Source: JALZKA01 sp963717635
Lineage (GTDB): Bacteria; Actinomycetota; Thermoleophilia; Solirubrobacterales; 70-9
NCBI GenBank assembly: GCA_963717635.1
Contig: OY970347.1
Location: forward strand, 2,356,001-2,420,000
Length of the DNA stretch: 64,000 nucleotides
Direction of reading: 5' to 3'
Shown here: piece after piece, positions 8,859-16,758 of the stretch
Numbering within the stretch: the stretch's first letter is position 1
Layout of the letters: every line of letters begins with the position of its first letter
Position numbers and translations under genes: made by a program
Notes under the pieces: generated by a model
Databases searched by the model: none
The model's input: the letters and a program-made list of their open reading frames with translations, nothing else
Told to the model about the DNA's origin: nothing

Positions 8859-10111
8859 GCCCCGGCCGGCGCATCCTCCTGGTCTCCTACTTCTTCCCGC
8901 CCTGCACCGACACCGGGGCGCACCGGCCCGCGGCTCTCGCCAAGTACCTGCGGCGCGCGGGCCACGACGTGACGGTGCTCACCACCTCGGCCTACGGATC
9001 GCTCGAGAGCGACGAGGCGGATGGCGTCCAGCGCACCGCCGACGCGCAGCTCTGGCGAGCGCGGCTGCACGGGGCGGACCACGTCGACGCCCTCTATGAC
9101 GCCGACACCTACGCGGGCCGGCCGCACATCCTCAGCAAGCTGATCGTGCCCGAGCCGCTCGCCCTCGCCTGGGCGCCCTTCGCCCGGCGCCGCGCACGAG
9201 CCCTGCACCGGAGCCGGCCGTTCGAGTGCGTGATCACCACCTCGCCGCCCGAGTCGGCGCACTCGGTTGGCCCCGGACTGCGGCGCCGCGGCGCCGCCTG
9301 GGTCGCCGACCTGCGCGACGCCTGGACCTTCGAGCCGCTGCGACCGCGGTTTCCGACGGGGCTCCAGCGTCGGCTGGACGAGCGGCTGGAGCGCCAACTC
9401 CTGAGCGGCGCCGACGCCGTGGTCTGCGTGGCCGAGCCCGCGGCGGCCGACCTGCGCGAGCGCGGCATCGCTGACCCGATCCTCGTCCGCAACGGCGCCG
9501 ACCCGGAGCTCCTCGACGCGGCCGATCCGGCCAGCGTGGCCGAGCTCCTGGACCCCGAGCGGGTCTCCTTGGTCTACACGGGCCGCTTCGGCAGCGCCGG
9601 GCGCGACCCGCAGGGCCTGGTCGACGGCCTCCGCAGGCTCGCCGCGGAAGCCCCCGAGGACGCGGCTCGCCTTGAGCTGGTCGTGGCCGGGCCCTTGACC
9701 GAGGACGAGCGCGGGCTGCTCGCCGCCGATGTCGAGCCCGCCCGGATCTCCCTCGTCGGGTCGCTCGAGCGCCAGCGCGCGCTGGCCCTGCAGCGAGCGG
9801 CGGACTGCCTGTTGTTGATCGCCCAGCCGGTGCGCAGCCAGCTCGCGAACTTCAAGCTCTACGAGTACCTGAGCGCCGGCCCGCCGATCCTGGCGCTGGC
9901 CGAGGGCACGGAAGCGGGCGCGATCGCACTCGAGATCGGCGCCGAGACGGTGCCGGCGGCGGACCCTCAGGCAATCGCCCGCGCCCTCGCACGCGTCGCG
10001 CGCCGGGAGGTCCCGGCGCCGGACCCCGACGCCCGGGCCGAGCACTCCTACCCCGCGGCGGCCGAGCGGATGGCCACGGCGGTCGAGACCGCGATCGAGC
10101 GGCGCGCCTAG
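8855..10111 (+). CDS. Glycosyltransferase family 4-like protein
   Basis: 418 residues from ATG 8855, which overlaps the stop of the previous gene. It opens RRILLVSYFFPPCTDTGAHR, the usual N-terminus of GT4-like transferases of the WcaI/WbuB type, with VWADLRDAW-like WVADLRDAWTF near residue 150. The donor half includes SLVYTGRFGSAGRDP and KLYEYLSAGPPILALAEG. It probably adds a sugar to the same glycan as the preceding enzyme. It ends four bases into the converging ATP-grasp gene. No membrane anchor is visible. Confidence 0.85.
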   Translation: MSPGRRILLVSYFFPPCTDTGAHRPAALAKYLRRAGHDVTVLTTSAYGSLESDEADGVQRTADAQLWRARLHGADHVDALYDADTYAGRPHILSKLIVPEPLALAWAPFARRRARALHRSRPFECVITTSPPESAHSVGPGLRRRGAAWVADLRDAWTFEPLRPRFPTGLQRRLDERLERQLLSGADAVVCVAEPAAADLRERGIADPILVRNGADPELLDAADPASVAELLDPERVSLVYTGRFGSAGRDPQGLVDGLRRLAAEAPEDAARLELVVAGPLTEDERGLLAADVEPARISLVGSLERQRALALQRAADCLLLIAQPVRSQLANFKLYEYLSAGPPILALAEGTEAGAIALEIGAETVPAADPQAIARALARVARREVPAPDPDARAEHSYPAAAERMATAVETAIERRA

Positions 10112-10989
10112 ATCCTGCCCGCGATCGCGGCCGCCACGCGCTCCGCCCCCCCGGGCGCCTGGTCCAGATACAGGTTGGGCTCGATCGCCTCGAGCTCCAT
10201 CAGCACTGGCGAGCCGTCCGGCGCCGCCACCATGTCCACCCGGGCATAGAGCGGCACGTAGCCGAACCGGTCCACGACGTGATCGATGACCTGCCGCGCA
10301 AGATCGAACTCCGCGTCGCTCGCCTCGCCGGCCAGGACCAGCTCCGGGTCGTACATCACCTCGGCGGCGCGCAGTGCGTCGTCGCGCAGCGGCGCGACCT
10401 CGTCGGGCCGCAGGACGGCGCCCTTTCGCAGGACGTGGCTGGGCTCGCCGTCCAGGCAGACGATCGCGGTCTCGCCGATCGCGTCGACCGACGCAAGGTA
10501 GGGCTGGACCATCGCGGTCTTCCCGCTCGCGTGAATCCGGCCGATGAGAGCGAGCGCCTCAGCGTGACGGCCCGCCGAGAAGCGACCGGTGTCCCGCGCT
10601 CCGCCCGAGACGGTCGGCTTGACCACCACCTCGCCGGCCAGGTCGGGCAAGAGATCGCCGCTGCCGACGAACGAGGTCTCGACCACGGGGATCCCGGCCT
10701 CTGCCAGCCCTTCGAGGTAGCGCTTGTCGCTGTTCCAGCGCACGACCGCGGGTGAGTTGTGGAGCCGGGCGCCGACGGATTCCGCCCAGGCGACGAACTC
10801 GGCCCGCCGAAACGTGTAGTCCCAGGTCGAGCGAATCACCACGGCGTCGAAGAGCGACCAGTCCGCGCCGGCGTCATCCCACGGCACGTGCGCGACCACG
10901 GCCCCGAGATCGGCGAGCGCGCCGGCGAGCCGTTCGTCGTCGGTGAACTCCGGCGGCATCGCCGCGAAGGTGGCGATGGCCACGCGCAT
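10108..10989 (-). CDS. ATP-grasp domain protein
   Basis: 293 residues from ATG 10989. The N-terminal pre-ATP-grasp part contains DAVVIRSTWDYTFRRAEFVA; the ATP-grasp core shows EVVVKPTVSGGARDTGRFSA (nucleotide-binding strand and glycine loop), AMVQPYLASVDAIGETAIVC, and the metal-binding end YARVDMVAAPDGSPVLMELE with NLYLD. The layout matches the DcsG-like group, which includes cyclo-ligases of D-cycloserine synthesis and many uncharacterised ligases. It probably joins a carboxylate to an amine using ATP. It lies convergent to the glycosyltransferases and divergent from the mutase gene. No specific substrate can be proposed. Confidence 0.8.
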   Translation of the reverse strand: MRVAIATFAAMPPEFTDDERLAGALADLGAVVAHVPWDDAGADWSLFDAVVIRSTWDYTFRRAEFVAWAESVGARLHNSPAVVRWNSDKRYLEGLAEAGIPVVETSFVGSGDLLPDLAGEVVVKPTVSGGARDTGRFSAGRHAEALALIGRIHASGKTAMVQPYLASVDAIGETAIVCLDGEPSHVLRKGAVLRPDEVAPLRDDALRAAEVMYDPELVLAGEASDAEFDLARQVIDHVVDRFGYVPLYARVDMVAAPDGSPVLMELEAIEPNLYLDQAPGGAERVAAAIAGRI

Positions 10990-11031
10990 CGGAAGATCCT
11001 AGATGTCCATCTGGCCCATATCCTGCTCGCC

Positions 11032-12678
11032 ATGAGCGACACGAAGACCGGGGGCTTCGACCCCAAGGCGCACCGCTACATCGCGCCGATCGTCGGTTCC
11101 GACGACGAGCGCGTCTTCACCGACTCGGGCATCGAGATCGACCCGCTCTATGACCAGGACGACGTGGCCCCCGGCCTCGAGGAACGCCTCGGCGAGCCCG
11201 GGGACTACCCGTTCACGCGCGGCATCCACGAGCGGATGTACCGCGACCGGCTCTGGACGATGCGCCAGTACGCGGGCTTCTCCTCCCCGGAGGACACCAA
11301 CGGGCGCTACCGCTACCTGCTCGAGCACGGCTCAACCGGTCTCTCGATGGCGTTCGACCTGCCGACCCAGCTCGGTCGCGACTCCGACGATCCGCTGTGC
11401 GACGGAGAGGTGGGTCGCACCGGGGTTCCGATCGACACGATCGAGGACATGCGGATCTGCTTCGACCAGATTCCCCTCGACCAGGTCTCGACCTCGATGA
11501 CGATCAACGCCCCGGCGGCGATCCTGCTGCTGCTCTACGAACTAGTCGGCGAGGAGCAGGGCGTCGAATCCACCGCGCTACGCGGAACGGTCCAGAACGA
11601 CGTGCTCAAGGAGTACGTCGCGCGCGGCAACTACATCTACCCGCCCGAGGCGACGATGCGGCTGACCACCGACATCTTCGAGTACTGCGCGGAGCGGGTG
11701 CCGAAGTGGAACACGATCTCGATCTCCGGCTACCACATCCGCGAGAAAGGCTGCTCGGCCGTTCAGGAGGTGGCCTTCACGCTCGCGAACGCGATCGCGT
11801 ACACCGATGCCGCCCTGGACCGTGGGTTGAAGATCGACGATTTCGCGCCCCGCCTGGCGTTCTTCTTCAACTGCCACAACAACGTCTTCCAGGAGATCGC
11901 CAAGTTCCGCGCGGTCCGCCGGATGTGGGCTGAGATCGTGCGGACGCGATTCGGATCCGAGAGCGAGCGCTCGCAGATGATCCGGTTCCATACGCAGACC
12001 GGCGGCGTCACCCTCCAGGCGCAACAGCCCGAGGTGAACATCATCCGGGTCGCGCTGCAGGGATTCGCGGCCGTCAGCGGCGGCACCCAGTCGCTTCACA
12101 CCAACGGCTTCGACGAGGCGCTGGCTCTGCCGACCGAGCGGTCGGCGCGGATCGCACTGCGCACCCAACAGGTGATCGCCCACGAATCCGGGGCAGCGGA
12201 CACCGTGGACCCGTTCGCGGGCTCATACCTGGTCGAGTCGCTGACCGACGAGATCGAGAAGCGCGCCTGGGAGCTGATGGACGAGGTCGAAAAGCAGGGC
12301 GGGTCCGTGAACGCCCTCGACTTCATCCAGAAGGAGATCGAGGAGTCGGCCGCGTCCTACCACGAGCGCTATCGCTCCGGTCAGGACATCGTCGTCGGGG
12401 TCAACAAGTACGTGACCGAGACGGTCGATGACGTCGACATCCTCAAGGTCGACCCCGAAGCGGAGAAGCGCCAGCTCGCCCGGCTCAGGAAGTTCAAGGA
12501 GTCACGCGACCAGGCCGGGGTCGACGCGAAGCTCGCGGCGCTCCGCGACGTCGCCGGCGGCGACGGCAACCTGCTGCACCCGATCCGCGAGGCGCTCGCC
12601 GCCGACGCGTCGATCGGCGAGGTCTGCAACGCCATGCGCGACGTCTTCGGCGAGTACAAGGGCGGCGCGTTCTTCTAG
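11032..12678 (+). CDS. Methylmalonyl-CoA mutase family, large (catalytic) chain
   Basis: 548 residues from ATG 11032. It is a complete TIM-barrel substrate domain of B12-dependent acyl-CoA mutases: RGIHERMYRDRLWTMRQYAG near residue 63, LPTQLGRDSDDP, ISISGYHIREKGCSAVQEVA, RFHTQTGGVTLQAQQPEVNI and THxNGFDEALALPTERSARI-type SLHTNGFDEALALPTERSAR. The C-terminal cobalamin-binding domain (DxHxxG) is absent, as in species where a separate small chain supplies it; that gene is not in the window. It should interconvert methylmalonyl-CoA and succinyl-CoA, working with the propionyl-CoA carboxylase chain at 15143. Other mutases of the family, such as ethylmalonyl- or isobutyryl-CoA mutase, cannot be excluded without the active-site residues being aligned. 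Confidence 0.9.
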   Translation: MSDTKTGGFDPKAHRYIAPIVGSDDERVFTDSGIEIDPLYDQDDVAPGLEERLGEPGDYPFTRGIHERMYRDRLWTMRQYAGFSSPEDTNGRYRYLLEHGSTGLSMAFDLPTQLGRDSDDPLCDGEVGRTGVPIDTIEDMRICFDQIPLDQVSTSMTINAPAAILLLLYELVGEEQGVESTALRGTVQNDVLKEYVARGNYIYPPEATMRLTTDIFEYCAERVPKWNTISISGYHIREKGCSAVQEVAFTLANAIAYTDAALDRGLKIDDFAPRLAFFFNCHNNVFQEIAKFRAVRRMWAEIVRTRFGSESERSQMIRFHTQTGGVTLQAQQPEVNIIRVALQGFAAVSGGTQSLHTNGFDEALALPTERSARIALRTQQVIAHESGAADTVDPFAGSYLVESLTDEIEKRAWELMDEVEKQGGSVNALDFIQKEIEESAASYHERYRSGQDIVVGVNKYVTETVDDVDILKVDPEAEKRQLARLRKFKESRDQAGVDAKLAALRDVAGGDGNLLHPIREALAADASIGEVCNAMRDVFGEYKGGAFF

Positions 12679-12870
12679 GCGCCGCTTGTTCGCGCAGGCA
12701 TACCGTGCCAGGAGGTTCTCTTCGGCGGCGTTCGCGTTCCGCTCCCAACAGAGTGCCTGCAGGCGCCGCATGCCTGCGGGGCAGCTCAGTGCCGACGCCG
12801 CGAGGTCCTTGTTCTTCACCGCATTCTTCTGGATGTGGCCCGCCCCGATTGCAAACCGCGTGCCTGTGGC
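12679..12870 (-). pseudogene. Remnant of a DIKKNAV-type secreted protein gene
   Basis: Minus-strand translation gives GHIQKNAVKNKDLAASALSC, then PAGMRRLQALCWERNANAAE, then ENLLARYACANKRRLEERAA. This aligns along its length with the intact secreted protein at 13950-14432 (GDIKKNAVKAKHIAPSALKC, PGNMRRVGGLCYDKEPRAED, QLNSRYVCARAGRQLPSRAQ), including all three cysteines. There is no signal peptide upstream, since that stretch is occupied by the gene at 12908 on the other strand, and the C-terminal half is lost at the 3' end of the mutase gene. The frame is still open, so decay looks to have been by truncation. Confidence 0.75.
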
Positions 12871-12907
12871 AGGAGTCGCGGCGCCGTGGTTGAACCCCCC
12901 GCGAAGC

Positions 12908-13252
12908 ATGGAAACGTCGGCAAAGCGCACCTTGGTCAAGTCAGCCCCGGAGCTTTGGGAGCTGGCGGACGACGAGGACCGCATGCAGGTGTGGATGGCG
13001 GGCCTGGTCGGGGCGGTCGGGACGATCGGCGTCGAGGTGACCGATCGCGAGCCCGAGCGGATGCTGGCCTGGCAGACAATGAACGGCGCCACGTTCGGCC
13101 GGATCGCGGTCCGCATGACCGAGAAGGGGTTCGGGACGGCGGTGGTCATCACCGCCCATCACCAGGGCGCAGAACCCGGAGCCGCCACAGCACTGGAGAA
13201 TCTCCTCGATGAGCTCGGATCTCCCGAACGACAGCCCTTCGCCCGCGACTGA
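12908..13252 (+). CDS. Small SRPBCC-like protein (tentative)
   Basis: 114 residues from ATG 12908, which directly follows GCGAAGC; no strong ribosome binding site is visible. The opening TLVKSAPELWELADDEDRMQ resembles the first strand and helix of SRPBCC/polyketide-cyclase domains (vkrSAPelWellaD). The strands IGVEVTDREPERMLAWQTMN and RIAVRMTEKGFGTAVVITAH also fit, but the protein is shorter than most family members. Its last 44 bases overlap the next gene in another frame. The function is unknown; a lipid- or hydrophobic-ligand-binding role would follow from the fold if confirmed. Confidence 0.55.
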   Translation: METSAKRTLVKSAPELWELADDEDRMQVWMAGLVGAVGTIGVEVTDREPERMLAWQTMNGATFGRIAVRMTEKGFGTAVVITAHHQGAEPGAATALENLLDELGSPERQPFARD

Positions 13253-13853
13253 CCCTGACGCGGGCGATCCCCTGCCGACGGAACCCGACCTTGCGACGCT
13301 CGTGCGCCTGCGCGGCGCCCCCCTTCTGGAGGGCCTGGAGGCGCATCTCCCCGGCTCGGCTCAACACGCTGAAGCGACCGGCGGCTACGCGTTCAGCGCA
13401 GCGGTGGGCCTGGGCCTCGACCGTCACGCCGCCGAACTCGCCCGCGAGACCGCGAAGCTCCACGACGTCGGGATGGTCTACGTGCCCGCGGAGAACATGC
13501 GGATTCCGTTCGCGGGCTGGAGCACGGAGCAGAGAACGTCCTTCGACGCCCACTACGAGGCCGGCGCCCGGCTCGCGCTCGGCGCCGGGATCCCCGACGA
13601 CGTCTGCGGCTGGCTGCTGCAGATCCGCGAGCGCGTCGACGGCCAAGGCGCTGACGGCCTGAGGGGCGAGGAGATCCCGATCGTCGCCCGCCTGACCCGC
13701 GCCGCCTGCGCCTGCGACACCCTGCTCGCCTCGCCCGCGGGCGGCTCCAGCCTGCCGGAGCGCCAGACCGACGCGGCTGCCCGGCTCCGCGCCGCGGCCG
13801 GCAACGAGCTCGATCCGGCGGTGGTGGAAGCTCTGGTCGCTTCGCTCGGCTAG
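13209..13853 (+). CDS. Degenerate HD-GYP domain protein
   Basis: 214 residues from ATG 13209. It keeps the overall order of an HD-GYP phosphodiesterase domain: a first helix with His53 (SAQHAEATGGYAFSAAVGLG), the HD pair His85-Asp86 in AKLHDVGMVYVP, and a HxxxG-like AHYEAGARLA near 114. However, the segment where active enzymes have HHE-x-DG-x-GYP reads QIRERVDGQGADGLRGEEIP (residues 138-157): the His pair is IR, and GYP is GAD. Two metal ligands are thus missing, so c-di-GMP hydrolysis is doubtful. It may bind nucleotide or protein partners. It overlaps the preceding gene and is followed by a 96-base gap. Confidence 0.75.
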   Translation: MSSDLPNDSPSPATDPDAGDPLPTEPDLATLVRLRGAPLLEGLEAHLPGSAQHAEATGGYAFSAAVGLGLDRHAAELARETAKLHDVGMVYVPAENMRIPFAGWSTEQRTSFDAHYEAGARLALGAGIPDDVCGWLLQIRERVDGQGADGLRGEEIPIVARLTRAACACDTLLASPAGGSSLPERQTDAAARLRAAAGNELDPAVVEALVASLG

Positions 13854-13949
13854 CCGCTGCGTGTGCAATATTGCCGCCCACAACCGGGGCCGGCGGGGAC
13901 AAGTAGGGGGTTCCTCCTTGGACTGTCGTCCTCACGACGAGGAGGCAAG

Positions 13950-14432
13950 ATGAATCGAGTGCGCAAGCATCTCACGGTGTCGAACGTCCTGTCTGGGATC
14001 GCGCTGTTCGCGGCTCTGGGGACGGGCGCCGCGGTGGCGCTGCCTGGCAACGGGAGCGTCGACAGTGGCGACATCAAGAAGAACGCGGTCAAGGCGAAGC
14101 ACATCGCTCCGTCGGCGTTGAAGTGCCCGGGCAACATGCGCCGCGTGGGCGGGCTCTGTTACGACAAGGAGCCTCGCGCCGAGGACATCCAGCTCAACTC
14201 CCGCTACGTGTGCGCCCGGGCGGGCAGGCAGCTGCCGAGCCGCGCGCAGCTGTTGCGGGTCGCGCACACCGGCCAGTTCCCCACCGGTGGCGGGGAGCTC
14301 TGGACGGAGTCGTCCGACAGCAACGGGAACGCGGGAACGATCCAGAAGATCGCCTCAGACAACATTCCGTCGTTCACGCGGCCCGTGGCGAACAACTTCG
14401 CGTTCCATTGCGTGCGCGAAGCGCTGCCGTAG
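13950..14432 (+). CDS. Secreted protein with DIKKNAV-type N-terminal module
   Basis: 160 residues from ATG 13950 with GAGGAGG six bases upstream. A membrane or signal segment (VSNVLSGIALFAALGTGAAV) is followed by SVDSGDIKKNAVKAKHIAPS, a module I recognise from exported proteins of Solirubrobacterales, then a cysteine-containing region (ALKCPGNMRRVGGLCYD, RYVCARAGRQLPSR) and a C-terminal part ending FAFHCVREALP. The four cysteines could pair outside the cell. The spacing of CYD, WTESSD and FHCVRE is reminiscent of a small formylglycine/lectin-like fold, but this is weak. A truncated paralogue lies at 12679-12870. The function is unknown. Confidence 0.75.
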   Translation: MNRVRKHLTVSNVLSGIALFAALGTGAAVALPGNGSVDSGDIKKNAVKAKHIAPSALKCPGNMRRVGGLCYDKEPRAEDIQLNSRYVCARAGRQLPSRAQLLRVAHTGQFPTGGGELWTESSDSNGNAGTIQKIASDNIPSFTRPVANNFAFHCVREALP

Positions 14433-14451
14433 GCGCCTAGTCGGTTCGAGC

Positions 14452-14483
14452 CGGGGCGGGGCGTCCACGAGGCGCCCGCCCCG
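14452..14483 (+). terminator. Hairpin after the secreted protein gene
   Basis: CGGGGCGGGGCGTCC and GGCGCCCGCCCCG form a long GC stem with one bulged position around an ACGA loop, 20 bases after the stop at 14432. There is no T run after it, as is common in GC-rich actinobacteria. Confidence 0.6.
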
Positions 14484-14539
14484 ATCTCGGATCCCGCCGG
14501 ACACGAGCGGAACCGGCCCGATACCGTCCCACGAAACCA

Positions 14540-15115
14540 TTGACGGTAGCGGTCAAGTTCAAGGTCTGTAACTCGGACACGAAGGGCTCCGAACCGCGCT
14601 GCCCAAATCTCGGCAACTCGGGTGACGAGGGGCTCCAGGGCGTGACAACCCCCGGGGAGGCCGTTCTGCTTGCCTTCCGGGTGCCGCGCGGGACGGAACT
14701 GCCAGAACGAATCCGCGCGCTGACGGCTGGCATGGAGGGCGCCTTCGAACCGCTCCCGCAGTACAGCCAACAGCTGAATGACATCGCGCCGCGCGGTAGG
14801 CGCTTTCGGTGGTTTGGATACTCGGCATCGCCTATCACCGACGTCAATGTGGGCAACGACGGCCAGCGGTGCGAGGCCGCGCGCTTCAAGGTCGTCATGA
14901 AGGTTCCTGACGGGATCGTCGGCAAGCGGTTCAAGGTCCGCCCGGTGGTCGGGTGGTACGACGACGCGGACATCCCGGATGGGCTCGACTGCGGGCCCAA
15001 TCCGTTCGCGTATTACCCGGATTCCGCTGGGGAATCAACGATCTGCATCGACTCCCCGACCCGCGCCCAGACCCGCAAGAGCATCAAGACGAAGATCGAG
15101 CCGAAACAGGGCTGA
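14540..15115 (+). CDS. Hypothetical protein, probably 5'-truncated secreted protein
   Basis: 191 residues from TTG 14540; no ribosome binding site is visible. It starts directly within a beta strand (TVAVKFKVCNSDTKGSEPRC) and has several cysteines (near residues 10, 21, 112, 152 and 175) and beta-rich segments (LLAFRVPRGTELPERIRA, RFKVRPVVGWYDD), which look like an extracytoplasmic domain. It lacks the signal peptide expected for such a protein. The terminator hairpin just upstream separates it from the preceding gene, so it may be a gene that lost its 5' end. I do not recognise the family. Confidence 0.5.
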   Translation: MTVAVKFKVCNSDTKGSEPRCPNLGNSGDEGLQGVTTPGEAVLLAFRVPRGTELPERIRALTAGMEGAFEPLPQYSQQLNDIAPRGRRFRWFGYSASPITDVNVGNDGQRCEAARFKVVMKVPDGIVGKRFKVRPVVGWYDDADIPDGLDCGPNPFAYYPDSAGESTICIDSPTRAQTRKSIKTKIEPKQG

Positions 15116-15142
15116 GCCCGCGGGCATAGAATCCCGCGCCCC

Positions 15143-16711
15143 GTGCGCGAGAGCTATCCGCAGACCCATGACGAGAAGCTCGCCTACCTGCGCGAGCTGC
15201 GCGAGGCGGCCGTTCATTCCGCCTCGGAAACGGCGGTCGAAAAGCAGCACGCCAAGGGCAAGCTGACGGCGCGCGAGCGGATCGAGAAGCTGCTGGACCC
15301 GGGCTCGTTCGAGGAGCTGGACACGTTCGTACGCCACCGCACCTACGAGTTCGAGATGCAGAAGAACCGGCCCTGGGGCGACGCCGTGGTCACCGGCTAC
15401 GGGACGGTCGACGGCCGGCCGGTGTTCGTCTTCAGTCAGGACTTCACCGTCTTCGGCGGCTCGCTGGGTGAGGTGATGGCGGAGAAGATGTGCAAGGTCA
15501 TGGACCTGGCCGCCAAGGTCGGCGCGCCGGTGATCGGCCTCAACGACTCGGGCGGAGCGCGGATCCAGGAGGGCGTGGTCTCGCTCGGCGCCTACGGCGA
15601 CGTCTTCGTGCGCAACGTGCAGTGCTCCGGCGTGATCCCGCAGATCAGCGTGATCATGGGCCCGTGCGCCGGCGGCGCCGTCTACTCCCCCGCGATGACC
15701 GACTTCATCTTCATGGTCAAGGAGACCTCGCACATGTTCATCACCGGCCCCGAGGTGATCAAGACCGTGACCGGCGAGGAGGTCGAGTTCGAGGCGCTCG
15801 GCGGCGCGATGACCCACAACTCCAAGTCCGGCGTGGCCCACTTCGCGGCCGACGACGAGGAGCAGTGCCTCGAGGACGTGCGATATCTGATCGGGTTCCT
15901 GCCTCAGAACAACCTCGAGATGCCGCCGCGGGTCGAGCCCGCCGACGACCCCGAACGGGCCGACCCGGAGCTCGACACGGTGGTTCCAGACGATCCATCC
16001 AAGCCCTACGACATGCGCGACGTGATCGCGCGGATCGTCGACGACGGCGAGTTCTTCGAGGTCCACGAGCACTGGGCCCAGAACATCGTCTGCGGCTTCG
16101 CCCGACTCGACGGCTATCCGGTGGGCGTGGTCGGCAACCAGCCCAAGCACATGGCCGGAGTGCTGGACATCGACTCGTCGTGCAAGGGCGCCCGCTTCGT
16201 GCGCACCTGCGACGCGTTCAACATCCCGCTCGTCACCTTCACCGACGTGCCGGGCTTCCTGCCGGGGACGTCGCAGGAGTGGGGCGGCATCATCCGCCAC
16301 GGCGCAAAGCTTCTCTACGCGTTCACCGAGGCCACGGTCCCGAAGCTCACGGTGGTCACGCGCAAAGCCTACGGCGGCGCCTATGACGTCATGAACTCGA
16401 AGCACATGCTGGCCGACTTCAACTTCGCCTGGCCGACCTCGGAGGTGGCCGTGATGGGCCCCGAGGGCGCGGTCAACATCATCTATCGCAAGGACATCTC
16501 CGAGTCGCCGACGCCGGACGAGCGCCGCGCCAAGCTGATCGACGACTACAAGGCGCACTTCGCCAACCCCTACTCGGCTGCCGAGCGCGGCTACCTCGAC
16601 GACGTGATCGAGCCGCACCAGACGCGGCCGAAGCTGATCCGGGCGCTGCGCACGCTGCAGACCAAGCGGGTCGAGCAGCCGAAGCGCAAGCACGGCAACA
16701 TCCCGTTGTAG
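15143..16711 (+). CDS. pccB: Acyl-CoA carboxylase carboxyltransferase (beta) subunit, propionyl-CoA carboxylase type
   Basis: 522 residues from GTG 15143. It is a full biotin-dependent carboxyltransferase with two crotonase-fold halves. The oxyanion-forming glycine pairs are in LNDSGGARIQEGV (N-half) and TRKAYGGAYDVMNSK (C-half), with GPCAGGAVYSPAMTDFIFMV and DVPGFLPGTSQEWGGIIRHG between them. It transfers CO2 from carboxybiotin to an acyl-CoA, most likely propionyl-CoA, giving methylmalonyl-CoA for the mutase at 11032. The aspartate after GGAY is the type found in propionyl-preferring chains. The biotinylated alpha chain is not in the window; a possible epsilon-like peptide is at 20052. The subunit family is certain, the acyl preference inferred. 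Confidence 0.93.
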   Translation: MRESYPQTHDEKLAYLRELREAAVHSASETAVEKQHAKGKLTARERIEKLLDPGSFEELDTFVRHRTYEFEMQKNRPWGDAVVTGYGTVDGRPVFVFSQDFTVFGGSLGEVMAEKMCKVMDLAAKVGAPVIGLNDSGGARIQEGVVSLGAYGDVFVRNVQCSGVIPQISVIMGPCAGGAVYSPAMTDFIFMVKETSHMFITGPEVIKTVTGEEVEFEALGGAMTHNSKSGVAHFAADDEEQCLEDVRYLIGFLPQNNLEMPPRVEPADDPERADPELDTVVPDDPSKPYDMRDVIARIVDDGEFFEVHEHWAQNIVCGFARLDGYPVGVVGNQPKHMAGVLDIDSSCKGARFVRTCDAFNIPLVTFTDVPGFLPGTSQEWGGIIRHGAKLLYAFTEATVPKLTVVTRKAYGGAYDVMNSKHMLADFNFAWPTSEVAVMGPEGAVNIIYRKDISESPTPDERRAKLIDDYKAHFANPYSAAERGYLDDVIEPHQTRPKLIRALRTLQTKRVEQPKRKHGNIPL

Positions 16712-16758
16712 CGGCGCGCCCTGAGATGGGCGGTGCTAGCGTCACCACCGGGTAGGCA

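Noticed and set aside
16717..16732. Short hairpin CGCCC/GGGCG after pccB
   Set aside because: A 5-base stem without a T run is expected by chance in this composition.
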